The position numbers and the translations under genes are program-made. Below the pieces are notes generated by a model. The model saw nothing but the letters and a program-made list of their open reading frames with translations. It was not told where the DNA came from and did not search any database. Of a stretch of 64,000 nt of DNA, positions 1-7,643 are shown one piece after another. The stretch lies in the NCBI GenBank assembly GCA_947167935.1, contig CAMVJU010000003.1, positions 62,001-126,000 of the forward strand, given 5' to 3'. The DNA is from an uncultured Prevotellaceae bacterium (lineage in GTDB: Bacteria > Bacteroidota > Bacteroidia > Bacteroidales > Bacteroidaceae). Positions within the stretch are counted from its first letter, which is position 1; each line of letters opens with the position of its first letter.

Positions 1-849
1 CGGTTCTCCTACCCAATTGGCCAAAGTGGCGTCGAAAAGCTGCACGAAAATCTTTCCCACATCGCGCTTCACCCACTCATCGTAGACGGCACAGAGGAAA
101 CGGCCCCATTGCTGGGGAGTGATGCACTCTTCTTTCCTCTCTCCTCTATCCTCTCTCCTCTTTCCTCTCTCCTCTATTCTCTCTCCCTTTTCCACCACCG
201 GCGTAAACTGTAGGAACTGACAACCGATGTCGCGGAAGAAACGGTAGAACTCCACGGGATGGTCGGCGTTGGCGGCGTTGACTGTGGCCATCGCGTTCCA
301 TTGCACACCGTGCTTGTTCAGCAGGCCGATGCCGCCCATGATGTCATGAAAAGGGGTGTGAAGTGAGAGGTGTGAGGTGTGAGATGAAGGGGGAGAGGTG
401 TGAGGTGAGAGGTGAGATGAGGCGTGATATGAGCGGAGGATGTTGAGATGCTCAGGCCCGTCGATGCTGATGCCCACGAGGAAATTGTTCTCACGCAAGA
501 ACTCGCACCACTCGTCGGTGAGCAGGGTGCCGTTGGTCTGTATGCAGTTGTCTATCTGCAAGCCCTGACCATAGCGACGCTGCAGCTCGAGGGCTTTCCT
601 GTAGAACGAGAGGGGGCGCAGCAACGGCTCGCCTCCATGCCAGGTGAAGAGCACCTGCGGCATTGTCTGCGCCTCGAGATACTGTCGGGTGAACTCCTCC
701 AGCAACTGCTCGCTGAGCAGCGCGTTACCCTTTTCCTGATAATAGCAGTATTGGCACGCCATGTTGCAACGCGAGCCAACAGGCTTCAGCATCACGTAGA
801 GCGGCCGGGCGAAAGGGATAGCGGTAGCAAAATCTTCTTTACTCTTCAC
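1..849 (-). CDS. Anaerobic sulfatase-maturating enzyme (radical SAM), 3' part outside window
   Basis: Radical SAM enzyme that converts the active-site Ser or Cys of sulfatases to formylglycine. The N-terminal half is visible: FARPLYVMLKPVG followed by the cluster motif CNMACQYC, then TWHGGEPLL, QTNGTLL and ISIDGPE, all characteristic of the anSME family. The frame runs off the window start after ANWVGEP. No ATG lies near the expected start. A GTG at 849-847 gives the usual short leader before FARPLYV and overlaps the sulfatase stop by 11 bp, which implies translational coupling. Two low-complexity inserts interrupt the fold: a Ser/His/Pro/Thr-rich stretch (nt 358-425) after the SIDGPEHLNILRSYH region, and a Lys/Arg/Glu-rich stretch (nt 128-190) after QFTPVVEKG. 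Its direct upstream partner is a Ser-type sulfatase, the probable substrate. Family assignment is firm; the start codon is less certain. Confidence 0.9.
   Translation of the reverse strand, partial: MKSKEDFATAIPFARPLYVMLKPVGSRCNMACQYCYYQEKGNALLSEQLLEEFTRQYLEAQTMPQVLFTWHGGEPLLRPLSFYRKALELQRRYGQGLQIDNCIQTNGTLLTDEWCEFLRENNFLVGISIDGPEHLNILRSYHASSHLSPHTSPPSSHTSHLSLHTPFHDIMGGIGLLNKHGVQWNAMATVNAANADHPVEFYRFFRDIGCQFLQFTPVVEKGERIEERGKRREDRGERKEECITPQQWGRFLCAVYDEWVKRDVGKIFVQLFDATLANWVGEP
128..190. repeat. Purine/pyrimidine tract (CTCTCCT-type), in frame in anSME
   Basis: Imperfect tandem copies of CTCTCCT and CTTTCCTCT. On the coding strand they read as a charged stretch of Glu, Arg, Lys and Gly. The same type recurs in the RsmF-type gene (28264-28395) and recF (33338-33372), always in frame and in the purine-rich sense. 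Confidence 0.8.
358..425. repeat. CTCACCT heptamer repeat, in frame in anSME
   Basis: Degenerate tandem heptamers, CTCACCT on the minus (coding) strand, encoding a Ser/His/Leu/Pro/Thr-rich insert with no counterpart in the anSME family. About 22 residues are added without breaking the frame. Confidence 0.85.
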
Positions 850-2257
850 TTATCGGATAGTTGGGCGAAGGCGTGCGCAACTGGCGCATCATCTGCTCCA
901 TCTGCAGCAGCAGCTCGGGGTATTGGTCAGCGAGGTTGTGCTCCTCGTAGGGATCTTCCTTGATGCGGTAGAGCTCCAACGGAGCGCCTTTCTTCACGCT
1001 GACGGCCTTCCAGCCGTTCCAGCGCAAGGCACGCTGCTTGCCAGGAAACTCCCAATAGAGCGGTCGGCTGTCGGTGTCGATGTTTTGCCCGAAGAACAGT
1101 GGCGAGATGTCCACACCGTCGGTCTTCTGCGGCAGGCCCTGCTCGCTATCCGTCAGCGCAGCCAGCGTAGGCATGAAGTCGGCAAAATAGACGAGGTTGT
1201 CGATTTGTCGGGCAGGCACGCGGCCGGGCTGGTTGACGATGAGTGGCACGCGGATGCCGCCCTCGTAGAGCTGGCCCTTGCGTCCCTTCAATCCTGCGCC
1301 GCAGTTCAGTTCCTTCAGCGGTGCCATCACCGCAGCGCCATTGTCGCTGGCGAAGATGACAAGGGTGTTTTCACGCAGTCCAAGAGCGTCGAGGGTACCC
1401 AACAGACGGCCGATGTTATAGTCCATGTGGGTGACAAGGGCGGCATAGCGCTTGGTGTTGGCGCTCCAGTCGCCCTGCTCGTCATACCACGAGGTGTCGT
1501 CGATGTTGTAAGGCTCGTGAGGCGCGTCGTAGCCGAGGAAGAGGAAAAAGGCGTTGTCCTTGTTGCGATGGATGAACTGGATGGCATCGTCGGTAGAAAT
1601 CTCCGTGTTATGGCGCACATGGGCATCGTGCTCGTTCTCGCTGATGGTGATGAGCGAGTCGCCGTGCAGGCGGTAGTAGGGATAGTAATAGGGCGCGTTG
1701 CTGTGGACGGTCGAGATGGTCCATCCGTAGAACTCGTGGAAGCCGCGATGATTGGGTGCCGCCTGCGGGTCGTAGCCGTCAAGGTGCCACTTGTTCACGA
1801 GGCAGGTGCGATAGCCTCCTGTAGAGATGACGGTAGCAATGGTGGTGTCCTGCGGCAGCAGGTTGGCGCGACGCACAATGGTGGTGTCGCCCTGCGGATT
1901 GATCTTCAGGCCCATCAGTCCTCCAGCATAGCATTGGTTGTCGCGAATGCGGGTATTGCCGCTGTTGCGACCTGTCATCAGCGAACAACGCGACGGCGAG
2001 CTGATGCCGCTGCCTGCGTAAGCCTGTGTAAAGCTCGTTCCCGTAGCAGCCAGACGGTCGATGTTGGGCGTCTGGATATAGCGGTTGCCGTAGCAGGCCA
2101 GGTCGCCATAGCCCATATCATCAGCCAGGATGAAGATGATGTTGGGCTTGTCGGGTGTCGCTTTCGGCAGCTGGTCTTCAGCAGAAGACTGGGCTAACGC
2201 CTCACCCCCAAAGGGGATGAGGGCGCCAACCGTCAATAGTATTTTATCTTTTTTCAC
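839..2257 (-). CDS. Ser-type sulfatase (arylsulfatase family S1), exported
   Basis: Hydrolyses sulfate esters, probably on glycans, in the periplasm or outside the cell. After a signal peptide (residues 1-23, ending ALAQ) come the metal-binding motif NIIFILADDMGYGD, then SSPSRCSLMTG, in which Ser86 is the residue converted to formylglycine, and the conserved FASDNGA and GLKGRKG motifs. Length 472 aa is normal. Having Ser rather than Cys fits an obligate anaerobe using anSME. Translation begins at a GTG (2257); no ATG is available upstream of the signal peptide. The hydrophobic core of the signal peptide (LIPFGGEA) is encoded by a near-palindromic repeat (2200-2222). It lies 9 bp downstream of pepD and overlaps the anSME gene, so the three probably form one operon. 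Substrate unknown. Confidence 0.92.
   Translation of the reverse strand: MKKDKILLTVGALIPFGGEALAQSSAEDQLPKATPDKPNIIFILADDMGYGDLACYGNRYIQTPNIDRLAATGTSFTQAYAGSGISSPSRCSLMTGRNSGNTRIRDNQCYAGGLMGLKINPQGDTTIVRRANLLPQDTTIATVISTGGYRTCLVNKWHLDGYDPQAAPNHRGFHEFYGWTISTVHSNAPYYYPYYRLHGDSLITISENEHDAHVRHNTEISTDDAIQFIHRNKDNAFFLFLGYDAPHEPYNIDDTSWYDEQGDWSANTKRYAALVTHMDYNIGRLLGTLDALGLRENTLVIFASDNGAAVMAPLKELNCGAGLKGRKGQLYEGGIRVPLIVNQPGRVPARQIDNLVYFADFMPTLAALTDSEQGLPQKTDGVDISPLFFGQNIDTDSRPLYWEFPGKQRALRWNGWKAVSVKKGAPLELYRIKEDPYEEHNLADQYPELLLQMEQMMRQLRTPSPNYPISEE
2200..2222. repeat. Palindromic element inside the sulfatase signal peptide
   Basis: CCTCACCCCC-AAA-GGGGATGAGG is a near-perfect palindrome with a three-base loop, related to the CCCCTCCC/GGGAGGGG palindromes elsewhere in the window. 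On the minus strand it encodes the LIPFGGEA part of the sulfatase signal sequence. Confidence 0.6.
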
Positions 2258-2266
2258 TCTTCGCCG

Positions 2267-3727
2267 TTACTTCACAGGCACATCCTCGAGTGTCTTCTTC
2301 AGCAGCTGCCAGAAGGGCTCGACGGTGGCGATGAGGGCTCGCTCGGTGGTGGTGTGGGGCGACTTCATCGTGGGACCTAGGCTGACGACGTCGAGCCAGG
2401 GATACTTGCCCAGGATGACGGAGCACTCCAAACCGGCATGATCCACCTGGATGATGCCGTCCTCGCCAAACAGCTCCTTGTACTCCTTTAATAAGAGATG
2501 TAGAATCTCTGAGTCGGGGTTGGGATCCCAGCCGCCGTACGAGCCGGCTGTCTCCACCTTCATACCAGCCATCGAGAAGCAGCTCTCAAGCATCGTCACC
2601 ACATAGTCCTTCATGTCCTCGCGGCTCGAACGTGCCAGTATTTTTATGCCGGCCTTGCCACCTTCGATGTCGATGATGGCCAGGTTGCTGGAGGTCTCCA
2701 CCACAGCAGGATAGGCAGGAATGAAGCGGATGACGCCGTCGTGGCAGGCGTAGATAGCGTCGACAATGTTGTCCTGAATCTCCTCAGGCAGCTCCGTCTT
2801 CGGCGTCTCCACATCCTCTACGAGAATCTCAACACCCTGCGGCTCGATGAGCTTGAACTCGTCGTTGAACGTAGCCTTCCAGTCAGCCACCATCTCCTTG
2901 AGGGCAGCGATGTTCTCCTTCGGCAGGGTCAGCACGGCTTCAGCCTTGAAGGGGATGGCGTTACGCATGTTGCCGCCATGCCAGCTGGCCAGACGGGCCT
3001 CGTACTCGCCGATGGCCTCGCGCACCACCTGCACCAGCAGCTTGTTGGCGTTGGCGCGACCCTCGTTGATCTCCAGTCCGCTGTGGCCACCACGCAGGTT
3101 CTTCACCGTCACCTTCACGGCAGCATCGTCGGCGTCGGTATCCACCTCCTTGTATTCCAAGGTAGCGGTGACGTCGATGCCACCAGCTGAGCCGATGACG
3201 AACTTGCCCCAATGCTCCGAGTCGAGGTTGAGCAGGATATCGCCCTGCAGCTGGCCCTCGGGCAGCTCGTTGGCACCAAACATGCCCGTCTCCTCGTCGC
3301 GAGTGATGAGGGCGTCGATGGGACCGTGCTTCAGGGTCTTGTCCTCCATGATGGCCATGATCGAGGCCACGCCGAGACCATTATCAGCACCAAGCGTGGT
3401 GCCCTTTGCCTTCACCCATTCGCCGTCAATCCAAGGCTCGATGGGGTCGGTCTCGAAGTTGTGCTGCGACTCGGGTGTCTTCTGCGGCACCATGTCCATG
3501 TGGGCCTGCAGGATGATGCCCTTGCGGTCCTCCATTCCCGGCGTAGCGGGTTTGCGCATGTGGATGTTTCCGGCAGGATCTTTCACGGCATACACGCCGC
3601 ATTCCTTGCCGAAGTCGAGCAGGAACTGCTGGATTTTCTCCAAATGTCCGCTAGGACGCGGCACCTGTGTCAGTTTGTAGAAGTTGCGCCAGATACATTC
3701 CGGCTGAAGGTTTTGAATTTCGTTCAT
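2267..3727 (-). CDS. pepD: Aminoacyl-histidine dipeptidase (peptidase M20C)
   Basis: Cytosolic zinc dipeptidase acting on Xaa-His and other dipeptides. Metal-site motifs are LQAHMDMVPQK, TLGADNGLGVA and TRDEETGMFGA; a late motif, STERAL-like TTERALIA, and VDHAGLECSV also match PepD proteins of this phylum. Length 486 aa is complete and there is no signal peptide. ATG at 3727 starts a typical N-terminus (IWRNFYKLTQVPRPSGH). It is the first gene of a probable operon with the sulfatase (9-bp gap) and anSME; no functional link between dipeptidase and sulfatase is obvious. Confidence 0.95.
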   Translation of the reverse strand: MNEIQNLQPECIWRNFYKLTQVPRPSGHLEKIQQFLLDFGKECGVYAVKDPAGNIHMRKPATPGMEDRKGIILQAHMDMVPQKTPESQHNFETDPIEPWIDGEWVKAKGTTLGADNGLGVASIMAIMEDKTLKHGPIDALITRDEETGMFGANELPEGQLQGDILLNLDSEHWGKFVIGSAGGIDVTATLEYKEVDTDADDAAVKVTVKNLRGGHSGLEINEGRANANKLLVQVVREAIGEYEARLASWHGGNMRNAIPFKAEAVLTLPKENIAALKEMVADWKATFNDEFKLIEPQGVEILVEDVETPKTELPEEIQDNIVDAIYACHDGVIRFIPAYPAVVETSSNLAIIDIEGGKAGIKILARSSREDMKDYVVTMLESCFSMAGMKVETAGSYGGWDPNPDSEILHLLLKEYKELFGEDGIIQVDHAGLECSVILGKYPWLDVVSLGPTMKSPHTTTERALIATVEPFWQLLKKTLEDVPVK

Positions 3728-3778
3728 GTTTCTTTTAGGTTTTAAGGTTTTATTGAGTTGATTATATCGCTTGAATGA

Positions 3779-4768
3779 TTACTGCTCTATATTCTCTGCA
3801 GCCCTGCGCGAGACGAAACTCAGTCGCACCCAGGCATAGACACCCATCAGGACGACGAGGAGCGTCTGCACAGTATGGACAATGAGGACGAAGTAGAGGG
3901 CCTGCTCATCAGCAACGCCGTAGAGGATAAGCATCGTCTTCACAGCAAAATGCCAGGGACCGGCACCGTTGGGCGTGGGCACGATGACTGCGATGCTGCC
4001 TACGACGAAGGTGACAAGGGCACAGCCGAGACCAAGGTCTTTCGTGAAGTCGAAGCAGAAGAAGGTGAGATAGTAATGCAGGAAATAGCAGAGCCAGATG
4101 CCGATGGTCATCACGATGAAAAGCGGCACGCTGCGAACACTACGGAGCGAGGTGATGCCCTCCCAGATGCCACTCAGCGTGGTCTTCACCTTATTATATA
4201 TAGAGAGGTGGCGCAGCAGCAACCACAACAAGATGCACACAGCCACGAGGCAGATGGCGGTGACGAGCCATCCTGCCCAGGTGAAGCCGCTGAGGATGCC
4301 CGTGAGGTTCGTTCCTGTCTGGCTGAAGAAGGTGCCGAAGGTGCTCATCTCCACCAATAGCGTCAGGCCGACGATGAGCAGCATGAGTAGCATGTCGACA
4401 ATACGCTCGGTGACCACCGTGCCCAAGGCTTTTGTGAATGAGATGCCTTCCCAGCGCTTCAGCACGCCGCAACGTGTGAACTCACCAATACGTGGGACGA
4501 CCAATGAGGCGGCATAACTAAGGAAGATGCTGTTGACGACGACGCTGTTACGTGGCTGCTGGCCCAACGGCTCCAAAGTCTGCCTCCAGCGCCATCCACG
4601 CAGCGCCATCGCCATGATGCCAAAGGGAAACGACAACAGCATCCACGTCCAGTCCATCTCGTAGAGCACCACCTGGCGCACCCGCTCGAAGTCGAAACCG
4701 CGATACATCCAGTAAAGGATGGCGCCACCCAACAACAGGGGCAGCACTATCTTCACCACGTTGCTCAT
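3779..4768 (-). CDS. Lysylphosphatidylglycerol synthase TM-region / UPF0104 family membrane protein
   Basis: Polytopic inner-membrane protein with about eight hydrophobic segments and the family motifs RGWRWRQTL, VVPRIGEFTRCGVL, VVTERIVDMLLM and PNGAGPWHFAVK. Members are flippase-like, but the substrate here is unknown. The open frame extends to 4855, but the -7 element TAACTTTGC lies at 4803-4795 on this strand, so transcription should begin near 4790. I chose ATG 4768 (MSNVVKIVLPLLLGG), with GAAAGG a few bases upstream. Divergent from rsmA, whose promoter is about 65 bp away. Confidence 0.85.
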   Translation of the reverse strand: MSNVVKIVLPLLLGGAILYWMYRGFDFERVRQVVLYEMDWTWMLLSFPFGIMAMALRGWRWRQTLEPLGQQPRNSVVVNSIFLSYAASLVVPRIGEFTRCGVLKRWEGISFTKALGTVVTERIVDMLLMLLIVGLTLLVEMSTFGTFFSQTGTNLTGILSGFTWAGWLVTAICLVAVCILLWLLLRHLSIYNKVKTTLSGIWEGITSLRSVRSVPLFIVMTIGIWLCYFLHYYLTFFCFDFTKDLGLGCALVTFVVGSIAVIVPTPNGAGPWHFAVKTMLILYGVADEQALYFVLIVHTVQTLLVVLMGVYAWVRLSFVSRRAAENIEQ

Positions 4769-4794
4769 CGTGCCTTTCTCGTTCATCACGCTTG

Positions 4795-4803
4795 CAAAGT
4801 TAC
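4795..4803 (-). promoter_or_regulatory. -7 promoter element for the UPF0104 gene
   Basis: TAACTTTGC on the minus strand fits the Bacteroidota -7 consensus TAnnTTTG. It sits 26 bp before the chosen start at 4768 and rules out the longer open frame. Confidence 0.7.
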
Positions 4804-4866
4804 GACTTTCGCTTGGGAAATCAAAGAAAAAACACATTTTTCTTTGGTTTTCCACTCACTTATTCG

Positions 4867-4874
4867 TACCTTTG
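4867..4874 (+). promoter_or_regulatory. -7 promoter element for rsmA
   Basis: TACCTTTG, only about 6 bp before the rsmA ATG at 4881, so the mRNA leader must be very short. Confidence 0.7.
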
Positions 4875-4880
4875 TGCCCT

Positions 4881-5702
4881 ATGAAGCAAGTAAGACCGAA
4901 GAAAAACCTGGGGCAGCACTTCCTCACCGACCTGTCGATAGCCAAGCGCATCGCCGACACCGTCGACGTCTGCCCCAATCTGCCTGTCCTTGAAGTGGGC
5001 CCTGGCATGGGCGTGCTGACACAGTTCTTAGCTGAGAAGCCGCGCCCCTTGCGTGTGGTGGAGATAGACAGCGAGAGTGTAGCATATCTGCGGGAGAAAT
5101 ACGGATGGGATGTTTCAAGCGATCTCTCACCTCTCCCTTCTCAGCTCTTACCACAAATCATTGATGGCGACTTCCTCCGCATGGACCTGCATAAGCTGTT
5201 CGGCGGCCAGCAGTTTGTGCTGACGGGCAACTATCCCTACGACATCTCCTCGCAGATTTTCTTCAAGATGCTCGACAACCGTGACCTCATTCCCTGTTGC
5301 ACAGGCATGATACAGCATGAGGTGGCCCTGCGAATGGCTGCCCAGCCAGGCTCTAAGCAGTACGGCATCCTGTCGGTGCTCATCCAGGCGTGGTACGATG
5401 TGGAGTATCTCTTCACCGTTGAACCCTCGGTTTTCAATCCGCCGCCCAAGGTGCAGAGTGCCGTCATCCGCATGATGCGCAATCAAGTGACCAAGTTGGG
5501 CTGTGACGAGGATCTTTTTAAGCGCGTAGTGAAGACTACCTTCAATCAGCGCCGCAAGATGCTGCGTGTCAGCCTGCGCCAGCTGCTGCCTGCCGACGCT
5601 CCGTTCTTTGCGCTTCATGCCGATTTGCTCACTCGCCGACCAGAGCAACTCAGCATTCCAGAGTTCGTGCAACTCACCAACTACATCTCCGATGCCCTTT
5701 GA
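4881..5702 (+). CDS. rsmA: 16S rRNA (adenine1518/1519-N6,N6) dimethyltransferase
   Basis: Dimethylates two adenines in the helix 45 loop of 16S rRNA during 30S assembly. Motifs: KKNLGQHFLTD, VLEVGPGMGVLT (SAM site), VVEIDSESV, the catalytic LTGNYPYDISSQI, and the C-terminal NQRRKMLRVSL. Length is 273 aa. Start ATG 4881 is set by the promoter immediately upstream and by the family N-terminus (VRPKKNLGQHF); the open frame before it is non-coding. A short SSDLSPLPSQLLPQ stretch between YGWDV and IIDGDFL has no place in the family. It is encoded by a heptamer-type repeat (5118-5150) in the loop between the SAM-binding strands. Confidence 0.96.
   Translation: MKQVRPKKNLGQHFLTDLSIAKRIADTVDVCPNLPVLEVGPGMGVLTQFLAEKPRPLRVVEIDSESVAYLREKYGWDVSSDLSPLPSQLLPQIIDGDFLRMDLHKLFGGQQFVLTGNYPYDISSQIFFKMLDNRDLIPCCTGMIQHEVALRMAAQPGSKQYGILSVLIQAWYDVEYLFTVEPSVFNPPPKVQSAVIRMMRNQVTKLGCDEDLFKRVVKTTFNQRRKMLRVSLRQLLPADAPFFALHADLLTRRPEQLSIPEFVQLTNYISDAL
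5118..5150. repeat. Heptamer repeat, in frame in rsmA
   Basis: Short degenerate copy (TCTCACCTCTCCCTTCTC) of the CTCACCT family, read in the stop-free sense as LSPLPSQL. Confidence 0.65.
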
Positions 5703-5840
5703 TCTCTTAAAGAGGATTTTGAGGCTGTTTTCGTGCACAATTTTGTGTGTCCGCACACAAATCGCTTGATTTTCGTCAATAATCAGCACATTTTTCTTCA
5801 AAACTCGATGAAAAATATTGCGCGGTAGCAAATTTCGTCG

Positions 5841-5848
5841 TACCTTTG
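5841..5848 (+). promoter_or_regulatory. Promoter of the orphan transcript
   Basis: TACCTTTG -7 element, with a TTGCG at about 5818 at roughly the spacing expected for a Bacteroidota -33 box. No ORF begins downstream before the terminator at 6054-6092. Confidence 0.65.
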
Positions 5849-6092
5849 CATCGTCAAAAGGAAACAAACCCCTGACGACAAGAGATCTTCAATAGACAAA
5901 CATACACAAGAATAGGTTTTTTAGATTCAATAGTTGTTAGTTATTAGGTAATTTAGATTGTTAGTTCATTAGGTTTTTAGTTTTTTGGTTAAAAAGATTT
6001 GTTGTAAGGTTAACATGTTTAGAGAAGGTTTTTAGTTATTAATATCGTTTAAATGCAGGCTTAGTTGTGAAACCAGGCCTGCAGTTTTTTTT
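5849..6092 (+). ncRNA. Candidate small non-coding RNA, about 240 nt
   Basis: A promoter at one end and a strong intrinsic terminator at the other enclose about 240 nt with no ORF of useful length. The predicted 5' end begins with a hairpin: TCGTCA (5851-5856) pairs with TGACGA (5873-5878). An A/C-rich stretch follows, then a long U/A-rich region with repeated GTTAGTTATTAG-like words. Rfam describes Bacteroidales-specific RNAs bounded by this kind of promoter and terminator, but I cannot assign this one to a family. It could also be a 3' remnant or a sponge RNA. Confidence 0.5.
6054..6092 (+). terminator. Intrinsic terminator of the orphan transcript
   Basis: A 13-bp stem, TGCAGGCTTAGTT against AACCAGGCCTGCA, with one mismatch and a GTGA loop, followed by a run of T. 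Confidence 0.85.
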
Positions 6093-6134
6093 ATACAACT
6101 ATTTATCCCACGCTATGATACACGTTATTCTTGC

Positions 6135-6635
6135 TTAAAAACCAACGGCTTTTGGAGTCCAGTTCTTGAAGAAACGCAGCACTTTCTCCTGATTGTAGCC
6201 TTGTCCCTCCTCGAGGAAACTCGAATCCTGGATATGGATAACCTTGCCGTCTGCATCCAATACCACGAACACGGGATATCCGAAACGTCCACAATTATCA
6301 AGCCGTTTCATCAAGGCGGCAGCCTGTTGTGCCTTTTCCTCTCCGCCTGACTTGCGGGGATTGTAGTTCACATGGATATACTCAAAATTCTCGTCGATGA
6401 CCTTACTGATAGTCGTGTCATTGGTGATAAAGTCAGCAAAGCGTAAGCACCAGGGACACCAGTTTCCACCCACCTGACAGATGACGAACTTGCCTTCAGA
6501 CTTGGCTTTGACGATGGCCTGGTCTATCTGCTCGATGGGGTTGATGTCCTCGTTATACACCTTCTTTAGGCCATTCTGAGCGTTTGCCGTCAAACTGAGG
6601 AGAACGGCAAACAATGTAAAGATGATTTTTCTCAT
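6135..6635 (-). CDS. Exported thioredoxin-like protein
   Basis: 166 aa with a cleavable signal peptide (MRKIIFTLFAVLLSLTANA) and a thioredoxin fold carrying the redox motif GGNWCPWCLRFADF (Cys-Pro-Trp-Cys). The cis-Pro region is GYPVFVVLDADGKV. It resembles the thioredoxin_7/DUF255-like group and probably acts on disulfides in the periplasm. The open frame extends to 6725, but the -7 element at 6694-6702 lies inside that extension, so ATG 6635 is the likely start. It is monocistronic; a 31-bp segment containing its promoter is duplicated at about 6780-6812. Confidence 0.82.
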   Translation of the reverse strand: MRKIIFTLFAVLLSLTANAQNGLKKVYNEDINPIEQIDQAIVKAKSEGKFVICQVGGNWCPWCLRFADFITNDTTISKVIDENFEYIHVNYNPRKSGGEEKAQQAAALMKRLDNCGRFGYPVFVVLDADGKVIHIQDSSFLEEGQGYNQEKVLRFFKNWTPKAVGF

Positions 6636-6693
6636 ATCGCTGCAACTATTTAAATGACCATATCCAGATTCGTAAACAATCCGAATAATCGAT

Positions 6694-6702
6694 GCAAAAT
6701 TA
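6694..6702 (-). promoter_or_regulatory. -7 element for the thioredoxin-like gene
   Basis: TAATTTTGC on the minus strand. A near copy of the surrounding DNA, including a second TAATTTTGC, lies at 6780-6812, so there may be two start sites. Confidence 0.6.
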
Positions 6703-6886
6703 CGAAAAATCGAGAGCAAAAACAAAACAAATTCATTTGTTTTTTTGCCGAGACGGAGTAATTTCGCGCTCGTATGAGCGCAAAATTACGAAAAATCGAA
6801 TAAAAACAAATACCCAGGACATCTTGCAATGAGGGCGATTAACAACATTTAACCGCCATTCTCATTTTTCTTGACACAATAATTGT

Positions 6887-6894
6887 TAATTTTG
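6887..6894 (+). promoter_or_regulatory. -7 element for the SDR gene
   Basis: TAATTTTG, with TTGACA at 6871-6876 upstream. The ATG at 6901 is about 6 bp further on, so the transcript may be leaderless or nearly so. Confidence 0.65.
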
Positions 6895-6900
6895 CACCCA

Positions 6901-7602
6901 ATGAAGAGAGCTATCGTCATTGGAGCCTCGTCGGGCATAGGCCGCGAGGTGGCGCTGCTGCTGAAGGAGCAGGGCTGGACGGTGGGCGTAGCAGCACGCC
7001 GACTGGAGCGCCTTGCCGACTTTGAGACGGCGATGCAGATAGACGTCACTAGCCAGGATGCCAGTGAGAAACTTCTCGAGCTGGTCGAAAGGGTAGGCGG
7101 CATGGACCTTTATTTCCACGCCTCGGGCATAGGCAAGCAGAACCGCGAGCTGCACGAGGACATCGAGCTGCAAACCGTCAGGACCAACGGGCTGGGCTTC
7201 ACCCGATTGATAGGCACAGCGTTCCGCTATATGGCCGAACACGGCGGCGGACACATCGCCGTCATCAGCAGCATCGCAGGCACAAAAGGCCTCGGGCCAG
7301 CTCCCTCCTATTCAGCCACGAAGGCCATGCAGAACACCTATATCGAGGCGCTGGAGCAGCTTAGCAATGCTCGCCGGCTGAACATCCGTTTCACCGACAT
7401 CCGGCCAGGTTTCGTCGATACCGACCTGCTGAACGACGGCAACCGCTATCCACTATTATTAAGTAAGGAGAAGGTGGCTCGCGACATTGTGCGCTCCATC
7501 GAGAAACGTCGCCACGTCCGAGTCATCGACTGGCGCTGGCGCTGCATCACGTGGTTCTGGCGACGCATCCCTCGCTGCCTCTGGCGACGGCTGAAGCTAT
7601 GA
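6901..7602 (+). CDS. Short-chain dehydrogenase/reductase
   Basis: 233 aa NAD(P)-dependent oxidoreductase of the classical SDR type: cofactor motif GASSGIG (residues 8-14), an ISSIAG strand with the catalytic Ser, and YSATK with the catalytic Tyr and Lys. The substrate cannot be told. The C-terminus is unusual: about 20 residues very rich in Trp and Arg (WRWRC...WRRLKL), perhaps a membrane- or nucleic-acid-contacting tail. Start ATG 6901 (MKRAIVIGASSG) is preferred over the upstream in-frame Met at 6883 because the promoter overlaps the latter. Confidence 0.88.
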   Translation: MKRAIVIGASSGIGREVALLLKEQGWTVGVAARRLERLADFETAMQIDVTSQDASEKLLELVERVGGMDLYFHASGIGKQNRELHEDIELQTVRTNGLGFTRLIGTAFRYMAEHGGGHIAVISSIAGTKGLGPAPSYSATKAMQNTYIEALEQLSNARRLNIRFTDIRPGFVDTDLLNDGNRYPLLLSKEKVARDIVRSIEKRRHVRVIDWRWRCITWFWRRIPRCLWRRLKL

Positions 7603-7643
7603 CTTTTTTCCAACATTATTTATAACCTTACAAAAAAACAATT

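Noticed and set aside
923..2197. 424-codon plus-strand frame opposite the sulfatase
   Set aside because: It is the complement of a clearly coding gene with conserved catalytic motifs; its translation is low-complexity and Val/Leu/Arg-rich, as expected for an antisense shadow in GC-rich DNA.
4769..4855. Longer N-terminus for the UPF0104 protein
   Set aside because: The extension overlaps the -7 promoter element and has no family match.
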